This document shows, one piece after another, positions 43,683-51,129 of a stretch of DNA of 64,000 nt; position 1 is the stretch's first letter, and each line of letters opens with the position of its first letter. A program made the position numbers and the translations under genes. The DNA is taken from assembly GCA_964459995.1 (NCBI GenBank), contig CAYWOR010000005.1, positions 1-64,000 on the forward strand, in the 5' to 3' direction. This DNA is from CAZSHG01 sp964459995. GTDB lineage: Bacteria > UBP14 > UBA6098. The notes under the pieces were generated by a model, which saw nothing but the letters and a program-made list of their open reading frames with translations, did not search any database and was not told the origin of the DNA.

Positions 43683-46262
43683 ATGCGCAAAATAGCCTTC
43701 ATCGCTTTTATCGTCCTAATCGCTCTTTCCGGTTGTGAAAGGCGGCCTTCGCCATCTGATTATATGGAGATGAAAAAGGCGCGAAAAGACTTCAAGAAAC
43801 ACCGCAAAGAGTGGATCGAGGAGATGCATCGGGTAGAGCAGGGAATCGACTGGCGAGTAATCGACCGCGAAACCCGTCGGGCCAAAACCGCTCTTCGCCT
43901 CGCGAAACCAGCACTTATCGCGGGCACTACCGAAACGCTCGCGGACGGACATCTTTACGGAAGGTGGATAGAGCGCGGAAGCGATAATCTTTCCGGAAGA
44001 ATGCACACCGCCGATGTCGATTTTGACCGCGGATACATCTACAACGGCTCTTCCGGTGGAAATATCTGGCGCGCTAATCTCGATGGCGAGGGCTGGATTT
44101 CGCTGAACGATGAGATGCAAATCAACGACATCAACATGGTGCGCGTAATCGACCATGCTGGCGGAAAGAGGCTTATCGTCGCCGGAAGCTGGCCGGCATC
44201 GGTTTATTTTACAGACGACGAGGGCGTTAATTGGCATTCAGCAGACGGGCTCGACGCAATTCGAAGCTGGGGTTGGTTTAGGTCCTGCCAAATCGCTAAC
44301 GACTCCACCCGCTCGATTTACCTTCTCGGCTCCGAATGGGACTATGATTTGTGGCGTCAGCGCACTGTCATATACAAATCTGTCGATCACGGCGAAAGCT
44401 TTTTTAAAATCTATGACCACGGCCTGTCGCCCAATCTTCACGATCTTTGGACATCGCGATTCGATACAACCGATGTATTCTTACTAATTCGCGAGACTCT
44501 CACTGTATTCGGCATCTGTGGCATAGACACTATCTCGACAATCCCTCTTTCCGGCGGAATCACAGAGGTTACTAATGTGAATCTAACGGGTTGTTACCGC
44601 GATGACGAGCATTATTTCTATACTGCATATGCCTATAATGCAGGCCATAGCGACATCTATGGCTCCTCGGCAGATGCTGAAAGTTGGTCATATCGCGGAA
44701 GAGTCGAAGAGCACCCATTTTTATTGAGCGGCAACAATTTCACATGTAGCAATATCAACCCGAACAATTTATTCTTTGGCGCGGTGCAGGCATATCGGAG
44801 TTTCGACGGCGGCGCGACATGGACGATGCACAACAACTGGTGGGACTACTACGGCAACGAGGCGACGATGCTTCACGCCGACATCCCCGGAATCGACGCG
44901 ATACTTACCCCCTCCGGCGAGGAATTTTTGCTTATCTCCACAGATGGCGGGCTTTACATTTCCCGCGATTCGATGATGTCTGTGAACAATCTTTCGCTCT
45001 CCGGTCTCGCGGTGAGTCAGTATTATTCTACCTATACCTGCCGATTCGATCCGAACATAATTTACGCCGGAAGCCAAGACCAGGGATTCCAGCGATGCCA
45101 GAGCGATTCCGGAGGCATGCTCGATTTCGACCAGCTGATTAGCGGCGATTACGGACATATCGTCTCATGTGACGGCGGATATAGCATTTGGACAAACTAC
45201 TGCGGTTTCACTATGTTCTACCCGAACGCGATTTCCAGCGATTGGAAGGTAACATGGGAATTCGAAGGCAGTAATTACCTATGGTTGCCACCGCTGATGG
45301 AGGATCCAACCGCGGCAGACAGGGTTTTCCTCGGCGGCGGAGGCACCGACGGCGGCGCTCATATTTGGCATCTTCGCGCACACGCTCTGTGGATAAGCGC
45401 CACCGAGTTATCCTTCGATTTCAGCCTTGGCGAGGAGAATATCAAGGTCGCGGCGATGGCATATTCGCCTATAGATCCTCATTTCCGCTATGTGCTGACC
45501 AATGTCGGTAATTTCTTCTACTCTACAGACGGCGGAACGGTTTGGGAGCGATCTCCGGCTTTCACCGGCCCGGAAAGCCACTATTTCTACGGCTCTTCGA
45601 TAATCGCCTCGCCGGTTAACCTCGGCACGGTATTCATTGCCGGAAGCGGATATTCCAACCCCGCAGTTTACAGATCGATCGACCACGGCTTGTCTTTCAC
45701 GCCCATGGATGACGGTTTGCCTAACACTCTCATCTATGAGATGGCAATTACGCCAGAATCGGAACTTCTTTTCGCGGCGACAGAGGTTGGTCCTTATGCA
45801 TTCATCTTCGACGAAGACCGCTGGTTTGATATCGCCGGCCATTCCGCGCCGGATCAGGTTTATTGGACAGTCGATTATATTCCGGCAATCTCGACGGCGC
45901 GCTTCGGAACCTATGGCAGGGGCATTTGGGATTTCGTTCTCGATAGTGTAACAGCCATTTCAGAAACCGAAGAGCATCATTTACCCATCAAAGCGAGTTT
46001 GCGGGCGCATCCGAATCCATTTAATTCCGAAGTAACGATAAGTTTCGAGCTTCCGCGCGAGTCTCTCGGCGAACTGAACATCTACGATTCCGGTGGACGG
46101 CTTATTACCAGACTGCATTCGGGCATCTTCAAAGCCGGCGGGAACAGCTTCGTTTGGAACGCGAAAACTTTGTCCGGCGTCGATGTGCCCTCAGGGAATT
46201 ATCTCGCCCTGCTCACAATTGACGATTTAACCTCGAACACAAAACTCGTCTTGGTGAAATAA
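43683..46262 (+). CDS. BNR/sortilin-type propeller protein, lipoprotein signal and C-terminal sorting domain
   Basis: 859 residues. Begins with a lipobox (MRKIAFIAFIVLIALSGC, Cys 18), then a charged, probably helical stretch (MKKARKDFKKHRKEWIEEM). Most of the chain is a propeller of BNR/sortilin type (S-x-D-x-G-x-x-W: 'FTDDEGVNWHSADGL', 'KSVDHGESFFKI', 'RSFDGGATWTMHNN', 'YSTDGGTVWERSPAF', 'RSIDHGLSFTPMDDGLPN'). The last 90 residues start 'LRAHPNPFNSEVTISFELP' and end 'SNTKLVLVK', the type IX/FlgD-like tail. Having both a lipobox and a sorting tail is unusual. Single gene with its own promoter; ligand unknown. Confidence 0.87.
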   Translation: MRKIAFIAFIVLIALSGCERRPSPSDYMEMKKARKDFKKHRKEWIEEMHRVEQGIDWRVIDRETRRAKTALRLAKPALIAGTTETLADGHLYGRWIERGSDNLSGRMHTADVDFDRGYIYNGSSGGNIWRANLDGEGWISLNDEMQINDINMVRVIDHAGGKRLIVAGSWPASVYFTDDEGVNWHSADGLDAIRSWGWFRSCQIANDSTRSIYLLGSEWDYDLWRQRTVIYKSVDHGESFFKIYDHGLSPNLHDLWTSRFDTTDVFLLIRETLTVFGICGIDTISTIPLSGGITEVTNVNLTGCYRDDEHYFYTAYAYNAGHSDIYGSSADAESWSYRGRVEEHPFLLSGNNFTCSNINPNNLFFGAVQAYRSFDGGATWTMHNNWWDYYGNEATMLHADIPGIDAILTPSGEEFLLISTDGGLYISRDSMMSVNNLSLSGLAVSQYYSTYTCRFDPNIIYAGSQDQGFQRCQSDSGGMLDFDQLISGDYGHIVSCDGGYSIWTNYCGFTMFYPNAISSDWKVTWEFEGSNYLWLPPLMEDPTAADRVFLGGGGTDGGAHIWHLRAHALWISATELSFDFSLGEENIKVAAMAYSPIDPHFRYVLTNVGNFFYSTDGGTVWERSPAFTGPESHYFYGSSIIASPVNLGTVFIAGSGYSNPAVYRSIDHGLSFTPMDDGLPNTLIYEMAITPESELLFAATEVGPYAFIFDEDRWFDIAGHSAPDQVYWTVDYIPAISTARFGTYGRGIWDFVLDSVTAISETEEHHLPIKASLRAHPNPFNSEVTISFELPRESLGELNIYDSGGRLITRLHSGIFKAGGNSFVWNAKTLSGVDVPSGNYLALLTIDDLTSNTKLVLVK

Positions 46263-46287
46263 AAAAGCCGCCCCATAAGGACGGCTT
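46261..46287 (-). terminator. rho-independent terminator of the mscL unit
   Basis: AAGCCG (46265-46270) pairs with CGGCTT (46282-46287), plus CC/GG inside. The A6 run at 46261-46266 forms the T run on the minus strand, downstream of the mscL stop at 46309. Confidence 0.7.
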
Positions 46288-46308
46288 GCGAAACTCTATT
46301 CGATTGTG

Positions 46309-46764
46309 CTATTTAAGTTCACTTGTGCAGTTCGGGCAACGTGTTGCCTTGATCGAAATTTCGCTGAAGCAGAAGGGACATTCCTTTGTAGTTGGCTCTG
46401 CGGGCGGATCAACAGGCTTTTCCCTCTTTAACTTGTTGATAGATTTAACCATTCCGAATATCGCTAATGCGACGATAAGGAAATTGATAATTGTCATCCC
46501 GAAAGCGCCGTAGTTTATGGAAACAGCGCCGGCGGCCTGTGCATCGGCAAGGGTGGCGTATGGGCCTGTAATTTCCGCGCCTTCTTTCAACACAACGAAG
46601 AGATTCGTAAAATCGACATTCCCCAGAAGAAGCCCTATCGGAGGCATTATAACATCGGCGACTAATGATTTTACGATCACGCCGAATGCGCCGCCAATTA
46701 CTACTGCCACTGCAAGATCGACGACATTCCCGCGCATCGCGAATTCTTTGAATTCCTTAAACAC
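46309..46764 (-). CDS. mscL: large-conductance mechanosensitive channel with C-terminal zinc ribbon
   Basis: 151 residues from GTG 46764 with AAGGAG upstream. The MscL body is intact: 'FKEFAMRGNVVDLAVAVVIGGAFGVIVKSLVADVIMPPIGLLLG' (first helix), periplasmic loop, 'YGAFGMTIINFLIVALAIFGMVKSIN' (second helix). MscL opens under osmotic downshock. After a P/E linker a zinc ribbon follows, 'ECPFCFSEISIKATRCPNCTSEL', two CxxC pairs, known in some MscL proteins but absent from E. coli MscL. Stop-to-start gap to the DUF3078 gene is nine bases. Confidence 0.95.
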   Translation of the reverse strand: MFKEFKEFAMRGNVVDLAVAVVIGGAFGVIVKSLVADVIMPPIGLLLGNVDFTNLFVVLKEGAEITGPYATLADAQAAGAVSINYGAFGMTIINFLIVALAIFGMVKSINKLKREKPVDPPAEPTTKECPFCFSEISIKATRCPNCTSELK

Positions 46765-46773
46765 GGTATCTCC

Positions 46774-47652
46774 TTAGAAAAGATTGTAATTTAGCCCAAG
46801 TGACAAAGTCTCTTTGTGTCGGCCTTTCAGGTCGATTTCTTTGTCGTAGAGAAGTTGAATCTGAAGATTTACAGTCAGATGCTCGGTGATTTTCGCTGAG
46901 AATCTGTTCTCCCAGTTGACATCGGGGGCTTTCCAATAATCGGCTTCGGGAGTTCCCTCGCGTGCTTCCGCCTCGGAGCTGAAAAGGGCATTAAACACGA
47001 CAAGCTTACTCGTGTAGTTTATACGATTGTCCGCCAAAGGCATTCTAAGCTCCGAAACCCATTCGAGACCGCCGTCGTTAGAGGTCTGCGTCTCGAAATC
47101 CTCCGGTGCAATCATAACATCGCGGTCGATATTTTGCCGAACACCGAAACCCAGTCTGCTCGTGAGCTCGCGGTGCTCATTTTTGAATATAACCCTCGCC
47201 ACACCCGCGCTCTCGGTTAGCTTAATCGGGTTGAAAACCCTCTTGTTCGCGGTAACTCTGCCGTCTAAAAACTGGCTCTCGAGTCTTACTGCGGCATAGG
47301 GATCGACGAAAGCACCAAGCGTAAATCTGCTCATCGATTCAAACTCGATGAGGTCGTTGGATTTTTCGGGAACGCGCCACTTTTTTGACGCGACATCCTG
47401 CGAATGCGTTTGCCCGAAAGACAGTTTAAGCGTGTTTTTCCAATGGAACCATTCGTTAATCTGTTTCTGCGCGAGCATATCCGAGTTCGCGACCCAATTA
47501 AGCGCTCCGGCGTCTCCACCCGCCCAGTTGTCGCTAAAATTGCTCATGCTGAAGTTCATGTCGAGGTTCATGGATTTCTCCCATACTCCAATCTCGGCGG
47601 CAAAAACCGCAACCACAGCTAACACGATGGCAAAAATCACGTGATTTCTCAT
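46774..47652 (-). CDS. DUF3078 outer membrane beta-barrel protein
   Basis: 292 residues from ATG 47652 (a GTG at 47655 is also in frame; AAGGAG is close to both). Signal peptide MRNHVIFAIVLAVVAVFAA. DUF3078 features: 'NLDMNFSMSNFSDNWAGGDAGALNWVANSD' near the N-terminus, then alternating strands to a terminal 'LGLNYNLF' with the outer-membrane C-terminal F. A porin-like protein of unknown function found mainly in FCB bacteria. Upstream of mscL on the same strand. Confidence 0.85.
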   Translation of the reverse strand: MRNHVIFAIVLAVVAVFAAEIGVWEKSMNLDMNFSMSNFSDNWAGGDAGALNWVANSDMLAQKQINEWFHWKNTLKLSFGQTHSQDVASKKWRVPEKSNDLIEFESMSRFTLGAFVDPYAAVRLESQFLDGRVTANKRVFNPIKLTESAGVARVIFKNEHRELTSRLGFGVRQNIDRDVMIAPEDFETQTSNDGGLEWVSELRMPLADNRINYTSKLVVFNALFSSEAEAREGTPEADYWKAPDVNWENRFSAKITEHLTVNLQIQLLYDKEIDLKGRHKETLSLGLNYNLF

Positions 47653-47830
47653 CACTCTCCTTGAGAATATTTTTTATGATATTGAAACATAACCCTTGAA
47701 TAGCCCAACTGCAATGTTTTTCTGCTAAAGAGAATTTGAATTATTCTAACGAAATTACTTGCATTTCGACATCGTGTTGATTACATTAAGAATTGCTTTT
47801 TGGCCGAGACGATTTCGGCTATTGAAATCA

Positions 47831-47904
47831 GCGCCCGTAGCTCAGCTGGATAGAGCGCCGGACTACGAATCCGTAGGCCGCAGGTTCGAATCCTGCCGGG
47901 CGCG
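47831..47904 (+). tRNA. tRNA-Arg(ACG)
   Basis: 74 bases, full cloverleaf: acceptor GCGCCCG/CGGGCGC, D arm GCTC/GAGC, anticodon loop CTACGAA with ACG, T arm GCAGG-TTCGAAT-CCTGC. The top pair of the anticodon stem (27-43) is a C-T mismatch; the other four pairs are good. CCA is not encoded. This is the tRNA whose A34 is changed to inosine by TadA, the gene 80 bases downstream. Confidence 0.96.
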
Positions 47905-47945
47905 TTTTTTTAAAACGAATCTGTAAGCCAGCGCGCTTCCTTGAA

Positions 47946-47971
47946 ACGAGTGCATAACTCGTGCGTTTTTT
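47946..47971 (+). terminator. possible terminator between tRNA-Arg and tadA
   Basis: ACGAGT (47946-47951) and ACTCGT (47957-47962) form a six-pair hairpin, followed after GCG by a run of six T (47966-47971). Confidence 0.5.
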
Positions 47972-47983
47972 GAGGTTCTTTGA

Positions 47984-48439
47984 ATGAATATCGATAGGGA
48001 CAGTTTTTTTATGGCGGAAGCCCTGAAAGAAGCCCAGAAGGCTTTCAACAAAGGTGAAGTCCCGGTCGGCTGTGTAGCTGTCGAAAGCGACACCATTATT
48101 TCTCGCGCAGGAAATTTAAGAGAGAAAGACCCCACCGGCCACGCCGAGATGATTGTGCTTCGCGATACCGGCGCTGTGATTGGCAACCGTGTATTGGATG
48201 GAATCACGATTTATGTTACCTTGGAACCTTGCCCGATGTGCATGTCCGCCATTATGATAGCGCGAGTCGGCAGGCTCGTTTTCGGAGCTTCCGACCCGAA
48301 ACTCGGAGCTGTCTATTCGAGATGGAATTTGCCGAACGACCCCTCTTTTGGGCATTCGATTCGTATCGCTTCCGGAATCCTCGAATCAGAGTGTATGGAT
48401 ATTTTAAATCGTTTTTTCGAGGTAGCGCGGAAACGATGA
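47984..48439 (+). CDS. tadA: tRNA-specific adenosine deaminase
   Basis: 151 residues. Zinc deaminase: the HAE motif (His 53 with Glu 55) in 'DPTGHAEMIVL' and 'EPCPMCMSAIM' (Cys 83 and Cys 86) supply the zinc ligands and the proton shuttle. It converts A34 of tRNA-Arg(ACG) to inosine, so one tRNA reads CGU, CGC and CGA. The tRNA-Arg(ACG) gene lies 80 bases upstream on the same strand, with a possible terminator between them. GAGG lies about eight bases before the ATG. Confidence 0.95.
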   Translation: MNIDRDSFFMAEALKEAQKAFNKGEVPVGCVAVESDTIISRAGNLREKDPTGHAEMIVLRDTGAVIGNRVLDGITIYVTLEPCPMCMSAIMIARVGRLVFGASDPKLGAVYSRWNLPNDPSFGHSIRIASGILESECMDILNRFFEVARKR

Positions 48440-48640
48440 TTTTTCTATTTTGTCGATAATTGCGAAATCAATCGAAGAAGTAGCTCTTACGGCAATGTCG
48501 TTTTCGTGTTCTTTGATTCCCGGCCACAATGACCCAAAACGGAGAGGTGGCCGAATCATCGAATATGTGAAACATATTTAAAAAAGTTCTTTGATTCCCG
48601 GCCACAATGACCCAAAACGGAGAGGTGGCCGAATCATCGA

Positions 48641-48740
48641 NNNNNNNNNNNNNNNNNNNNNNNNNNNNNNNNNNNNNNNNNNNNNNNNNNNNNNNNNNNN
48701 NNNNNNNNNNNNNNNNNNNNNNNNNNNNNNNNNNNNNNNN
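48641..48740. other. assembly gap (100 N)
   Basis: Exactly 100 N inside the repeat array: a scaffolding gap of nominal length, where repeat units probably collapsed. Confidence 0.98.
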
Positions 48741-49053
48741 ATATGTGAAACATATTTAAAAAAGTTCTTTGATTCCCGGCCACAACGACCCAAAAACGGA
48801 GAGGTGGCCGAATCGTCGAATATGTGAAACATATTCAAAAAAGTTCTTTGATTCCCGGCCACAACGACCCAAAACGGAGAGGTGGCCGAGTCGTCGAATA
48901 TGTGAAACATATTTAAAAAAGTTCTTTGATTCCCGGCCACAATTACCCAAAAACGGAGAGGTGGCCGAATCGTCGAATATGTGAAACATATTTAAAATAG
49001 TTCTTTGATTCCCGGCCACAACGACCCAAAACGGAGAGGTGGCCGAGTCGTCG

Positions 49054-49153
49054 NNNNNNNNNNNNNNNNNNNNNNNNNNNNNNNNNNNNNNNNNNNNNNN
49101 NNNNNNNNNNNNNNNNNNNNNNNNNNNNNNNNNNNNNNNNNNNNNNNNNNNNN
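49054..49153. other. assembly gap (100 N)
   Basis: Second run of exactly 100 N, at the change from long to short repeat units. Confidence 0.98.
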
Positions 49154-49259
49154 GTGAAACATATTCAAAAAAAGTTCTTTGATTGAAGGAAAAGGAGAGG
49201 TGGCCGAGTCGTCGAATATGTGAAACATATTCAAAAAAAGTTCTTTGATTGAAGGAAAA

Positions 49260-49346
49260 GGAGAGGTGGCCGAGCGGCTGAAGGCAGCTGCCTGCTAAGC
49301 AGTTGTACGAGCAATCGTACCCCGGGTTCGAATCCCGGCCTCTCCG
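49260..49346 (+). tRNA. tRNA-Ser(GCT)
   Basis: 87 bases with the long variable arm of class II tRNAs. Acceptor GGAGAGG/CCTCTCC, anticodon stem GCTGC/GCAGT with loop CTGCTAA (anticodon GCT, reads AGC/AGU), variable arm TACGAGCAATCGTA, T arm CGGGTTCGAATCCCG. CCA not encoded. It directly follows the repeat array, whose units share its first 14-15 bases. Confidence 0.96.
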
Positions 49347-49393
49347 TATTTCTTTGATAAATAAGATGTTAGGTTTGCGACGAATTTTTTTAA

Positions 49394-49462
49394 AGCCGAG
49401 TGCAATATGGATTCGAACCCATTATACCGCGCCAGTCGGCGCTTCGAATCCCGGCCTCTCCG
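49394..49462. pseudogene. tRNA-like relics, including a second tRNA-Ser 3' end
   Basis: 49443-49462 repeats without error the last 20 bases of the tRNA-Ser above (49327-49346). It is the right arm of an inverted repeat GGATTCGAA (49409-49417) / TTCGAATCC (49443-49451), so a T-arm-like sequence is also present on the minus strand. GCCGA (49395) and TCGGC (49435) add an outer pair, and GCGCC-AGTC-GGCGC (49429-49442) an inner hairpin. No complete tRNA can be folded. Confidence 0.7.
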
Positions 49463-49481
49463 AAAATATTGTAGTTATTCA

Positions 49482-49554
49482 GCCCCATTAGCTCAGTTGG
49501 TAGAGCAACTGACTCTTAATCAGTGGGTCGGAGGTTCGAGCCCTCCATGGGGTA
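49482..49554 (+). tRNA. tRNA-Lys(CTT)
   Basis: 73 bases: acceptor GCCCCAT/ATGGGGT, D arm GCTC...GAGC, anticodon stem ACTGA/TCAGT with CTT, T arm GGAGG-TTCGAGC-CCTCC. CCA not encoded. Followed at once by a strong terminator. Confidence 0.96.
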
Positions 49555-49560
49555 AAATTA

Positions 49561-49593
49561 AACGCCGAACAGAAATGTCCGGCGTTTTTTTTT
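49561..49593 (+). terminator. rho-independent terminator after tRNA-Lys
   Basis: AACGCCG (49561-49567) pairs with CGGCGTT (49580-49586), then a run of T to 49593. Confidence 0.85.
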
Positions 49594-49640
49594 GTAAAAC
49601 TCGCTTAACCTCAAAATCAGTTGACGAAATAAAACACGAA

Positions 49641-49660
49641 AAAAGCCGCTTTGTGCGGCT
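49641..49660 (-). terminator. terminator of the tRNA-Gly/tRNA-Cys unit
   Basis: AGCCGC (49644-49649) pairs with GCGGCT (49655-49660); the A run at 49639-49644 gives the T run on the minus strand. Confidence 0.8.
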
Positions 49661-49673
49661 CTAAAGATGAATT

Positions 49674-49748
<75 letters not shown>

Positions 49749-49811
49749 CCGATTTCAAACAAAAGACCGACGCCCGGCCGGTCTAACGGGCAATTCCGCC
49801 CAAAATAAAAA

Positions 49812-49883
49812 AGCGGGAGACGGGATTTGAACCCGCGACAACGACCTTGGCAAGGTCGGGCTCTACCACTGAGCTACTCCCGC
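49812..49883 (-). tRNA. tRNA-Gly(GCC)
   Basis: 72 bases, minus strand: acceptor GCGGGAG/CTCCCGC-type pairing, D arm GCTC...GAGC, anticodon GCC in CTTGCCAAGG, T arm GCGGG-TTCAAAT-CCCGT. Encoded CCA absent. Transcribed from the promoter at 49899-49927 ahead of tRNA-Cys. Confidence 0.95.
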
Positions 49884-49898
49884 ATTTTCAACTCACGA

Positions 49899-49927
49899 AA
49901 TATATTTCTGCAAACCTTCGATGTCAA
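49899..49927 (-). promoter_or_regulatory. promoter of tRNA-Gly and tRNA-Cys
   Basis: Minus strand TTGACA (49927-49922), 17 bases, TATATT (49904-49899). Perfect -35, 5 of 6 at -10. Start near 49892, nine bases before tRNA-Gly. The -35 box overlaps the stop codon of the GlmU-like gene. Confidence 0.75.
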
Positions 49928-51129
49928 TAGCTTTTTGAATTTTTTCGTGTAGAATGAATCTCGCGTAACAGTTTCTCTTCCACCGCGGCCATCTCCAAAC
50001 CTTTTCGCGACATGACTGTCTTCGCGGTGGAAATAGCCTTTTCTACATCGTATTCGATGTAGCCTTCCGCGCCGCCCCATGAAAAGCTCGGGATGTATTT
50101 TGGCGGAAGTCCTGTGCCGTAATGGTTCACGCTTGCTCCGATACAGGTGCCGGAGTTCAGCAATGTTCCTATTCCTGTCTTGGAATGGTCGCCGATAAAG
50201 CTTCCAACCTTGATTCTCTTCGTATCGATTTCACCCTCGCCAAAATCGACACGAATTACGCCATAGTTATTCTTAAGGTCGCTTGTTGTAGTCAATGCGC
50301 CGAGATTAACCCATTCGCCGACATAAGAATGTCCAATGAATCCTTCGTGAATTTTGTTCGAATACCCTTGGAATATCGACGCTTCTATCTCGCCTCCAAT
50401 ACGGCAGTTCGGCCCGAAACTGCATCCCGGACGTATCCATCCGGAAACCACTGAGCAATCAGGGCCAATATAACACGGACCATCGATAACCGCGCCTGGC
50501 CTTATCACAGACCTCTGGCAGATAATCACAGGGCCGTTTCGCGCATCGACAACTGCACCCGCGCTAATCTCGGCTCCTTCGGCGATAAAAACAGAGCCGG
50601 GAGAATAGATCGTTGCCGCGCGGTGAACCTCGCCGACCATCGACGGCCCGAAAAAACGCCTAAAATCAAGCTGTATCAGCACATCGTTGATATTAACAAC
50701 GTCCCAAATCGCAGGGATTTTCTCGACTGATAGCTCAATTTTTCGCATTCCCTTATCGCTAAGTCTATCGGGAGGGTTATCGAAATCCGCCAAAACTGCA
50801 AATACCTCGCCGTCGCAAAGGAAAGCTGTTCCAGATTCGGCAACTTCAACCTTATCACGAAAGAATTGGTCGAAAGCGTAATTCGGTTTTACCGCGAGAA
50901 TAGGTCCTTCGCCATCGGGAAGTCTGTTTGCTGGAATTCCGGTTCGCGAAGTCCAAACCTCCGCAACAATCGAAGGAGCAGAGACGGCTATCTTTGCCGT
51001 CGGGAAAAGCTTTTGCAGGCGCTCACGGAAGGTAAAAGCCCCCGCGCGAATCTCCGCGAGGGGGCGTGTCAGCGTCAACGGAAGATACTTCTCCCGGTCA
51101 TCGTCGAGTATATAGATTCGTCCAATCAT
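49924..51129 (-). CDS. GlmU-like sugar nucleotidyltransferase with left-handed beta-helix
   Basis: 401 residues from ATG 51129, which overlaps the KorC stop (ATGA). N-terminal half 'IYILDDDREKYLPLTLTRPLAEIRAGAFTFRERLQ' is the divergent nucleotidyltransferase type found in FCB genomes. The second half is a hexapeptide-repeat helix ('VIRPGAVIDGPCYIGPDCSVVSGWIRPGCSFGPNCRIGGEIEASIFQGYSNKIHEG', shown here in parts) that normally carries acyltransferase activity, with 'FIGHSYVGEWVNLGALTTTSDLKNNYG'. Probably makes or modifies an activated sugar; substrate unknown. Its place behind the kor genes is unexpected. Confidence 0.85.
   Translation of the reverse strand: MIGRIYILDDDREKYLPLTLTRPLAEIRAGAFTFRERLQKLFPTAKIAVSAPSIVAEVWTSRTGIPANRLPDGEGPILAVKPNYAFDQFFRDKVEVAESGTAFLCDGEVFAVLADFDNPPDRLSDKGMRKIELSVEKIPAIWDVVNINDVLIQLDFRRFFGPSMVGEVHRAATIYSPGSVFIAEGAEISAGAVVDARNGPVIICQRSVIRPGAVIDGPCYIGPDCSVVSGWIRPGCSFGPNCRIGGEIEASIFQGYSNKIHEGFIGHSYVGEWVNLGALTTTSDLKNNYGVIRVDFGEGEIDTKRIKVGSFIGDHSKTGIGTLLNSGTCIGASVNHYGTGLPPKYIPSFSWGGAEGYIEYDVEKAISTAKTVMSRKGLEMAAVEEKLLREIHSTRKNSKSY

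Larger units (their letters stand above)
48508..49259 (+). repeat. tandem repeat array whose units carry the tRNA-Ser 5' end
   Basis: Units begin GTTCTTTGATTCCC... at 48508, 48586, 48764, 48843, 48921 and 49000 (78-79 bases), then change to 66-base units starting 49174 and 49240. Each unit has (a) GGAGAGGTGGCCGA, identical to the first 14 bases of the tRNA-Ser that follows; (b) GATTCCCGGCC, one mismatch from that tRNA's 3' arm, in long units; (c) two hairpins, CGGCCAC...GTGGCCG and GAATATGT-GAA-ACATATTC. Two 100-N gaps interrupt it, so the true number is unknown. No spacers, so not CRISPR. Open frames across it are an artefact of the 78 = 3 x 26 period. Confidence 0.9.

Noticed and set aside
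47801..47821. GCCGA...TCGGC hairpin before tRNA-Arg as a terminator
   Set aside because: No T run follows the stem on either strand, so it is not a rho-independent terminator.
47863..48207. 114-residue minus-strand frame over tRNA-Arg and tadA
   Set aside because: Covers a clear tRNA gene and the tadA 5' end; TadA motifs are on the other strand.
48578..49234. Open frames through the repeat array on both strands
   Set aside because: Unit length 78 is a multiple of three, so any frame that is open in one unit stays open. The frames run through N gaps and repeat the same short peptide; no ribosome binding site is seen.
48508..49259. CRISPR array
   Set aside because: Units are contiguous near-identical tandem copies with no variable spacers, and they match a tRNA gene; no cas genes are nearby.
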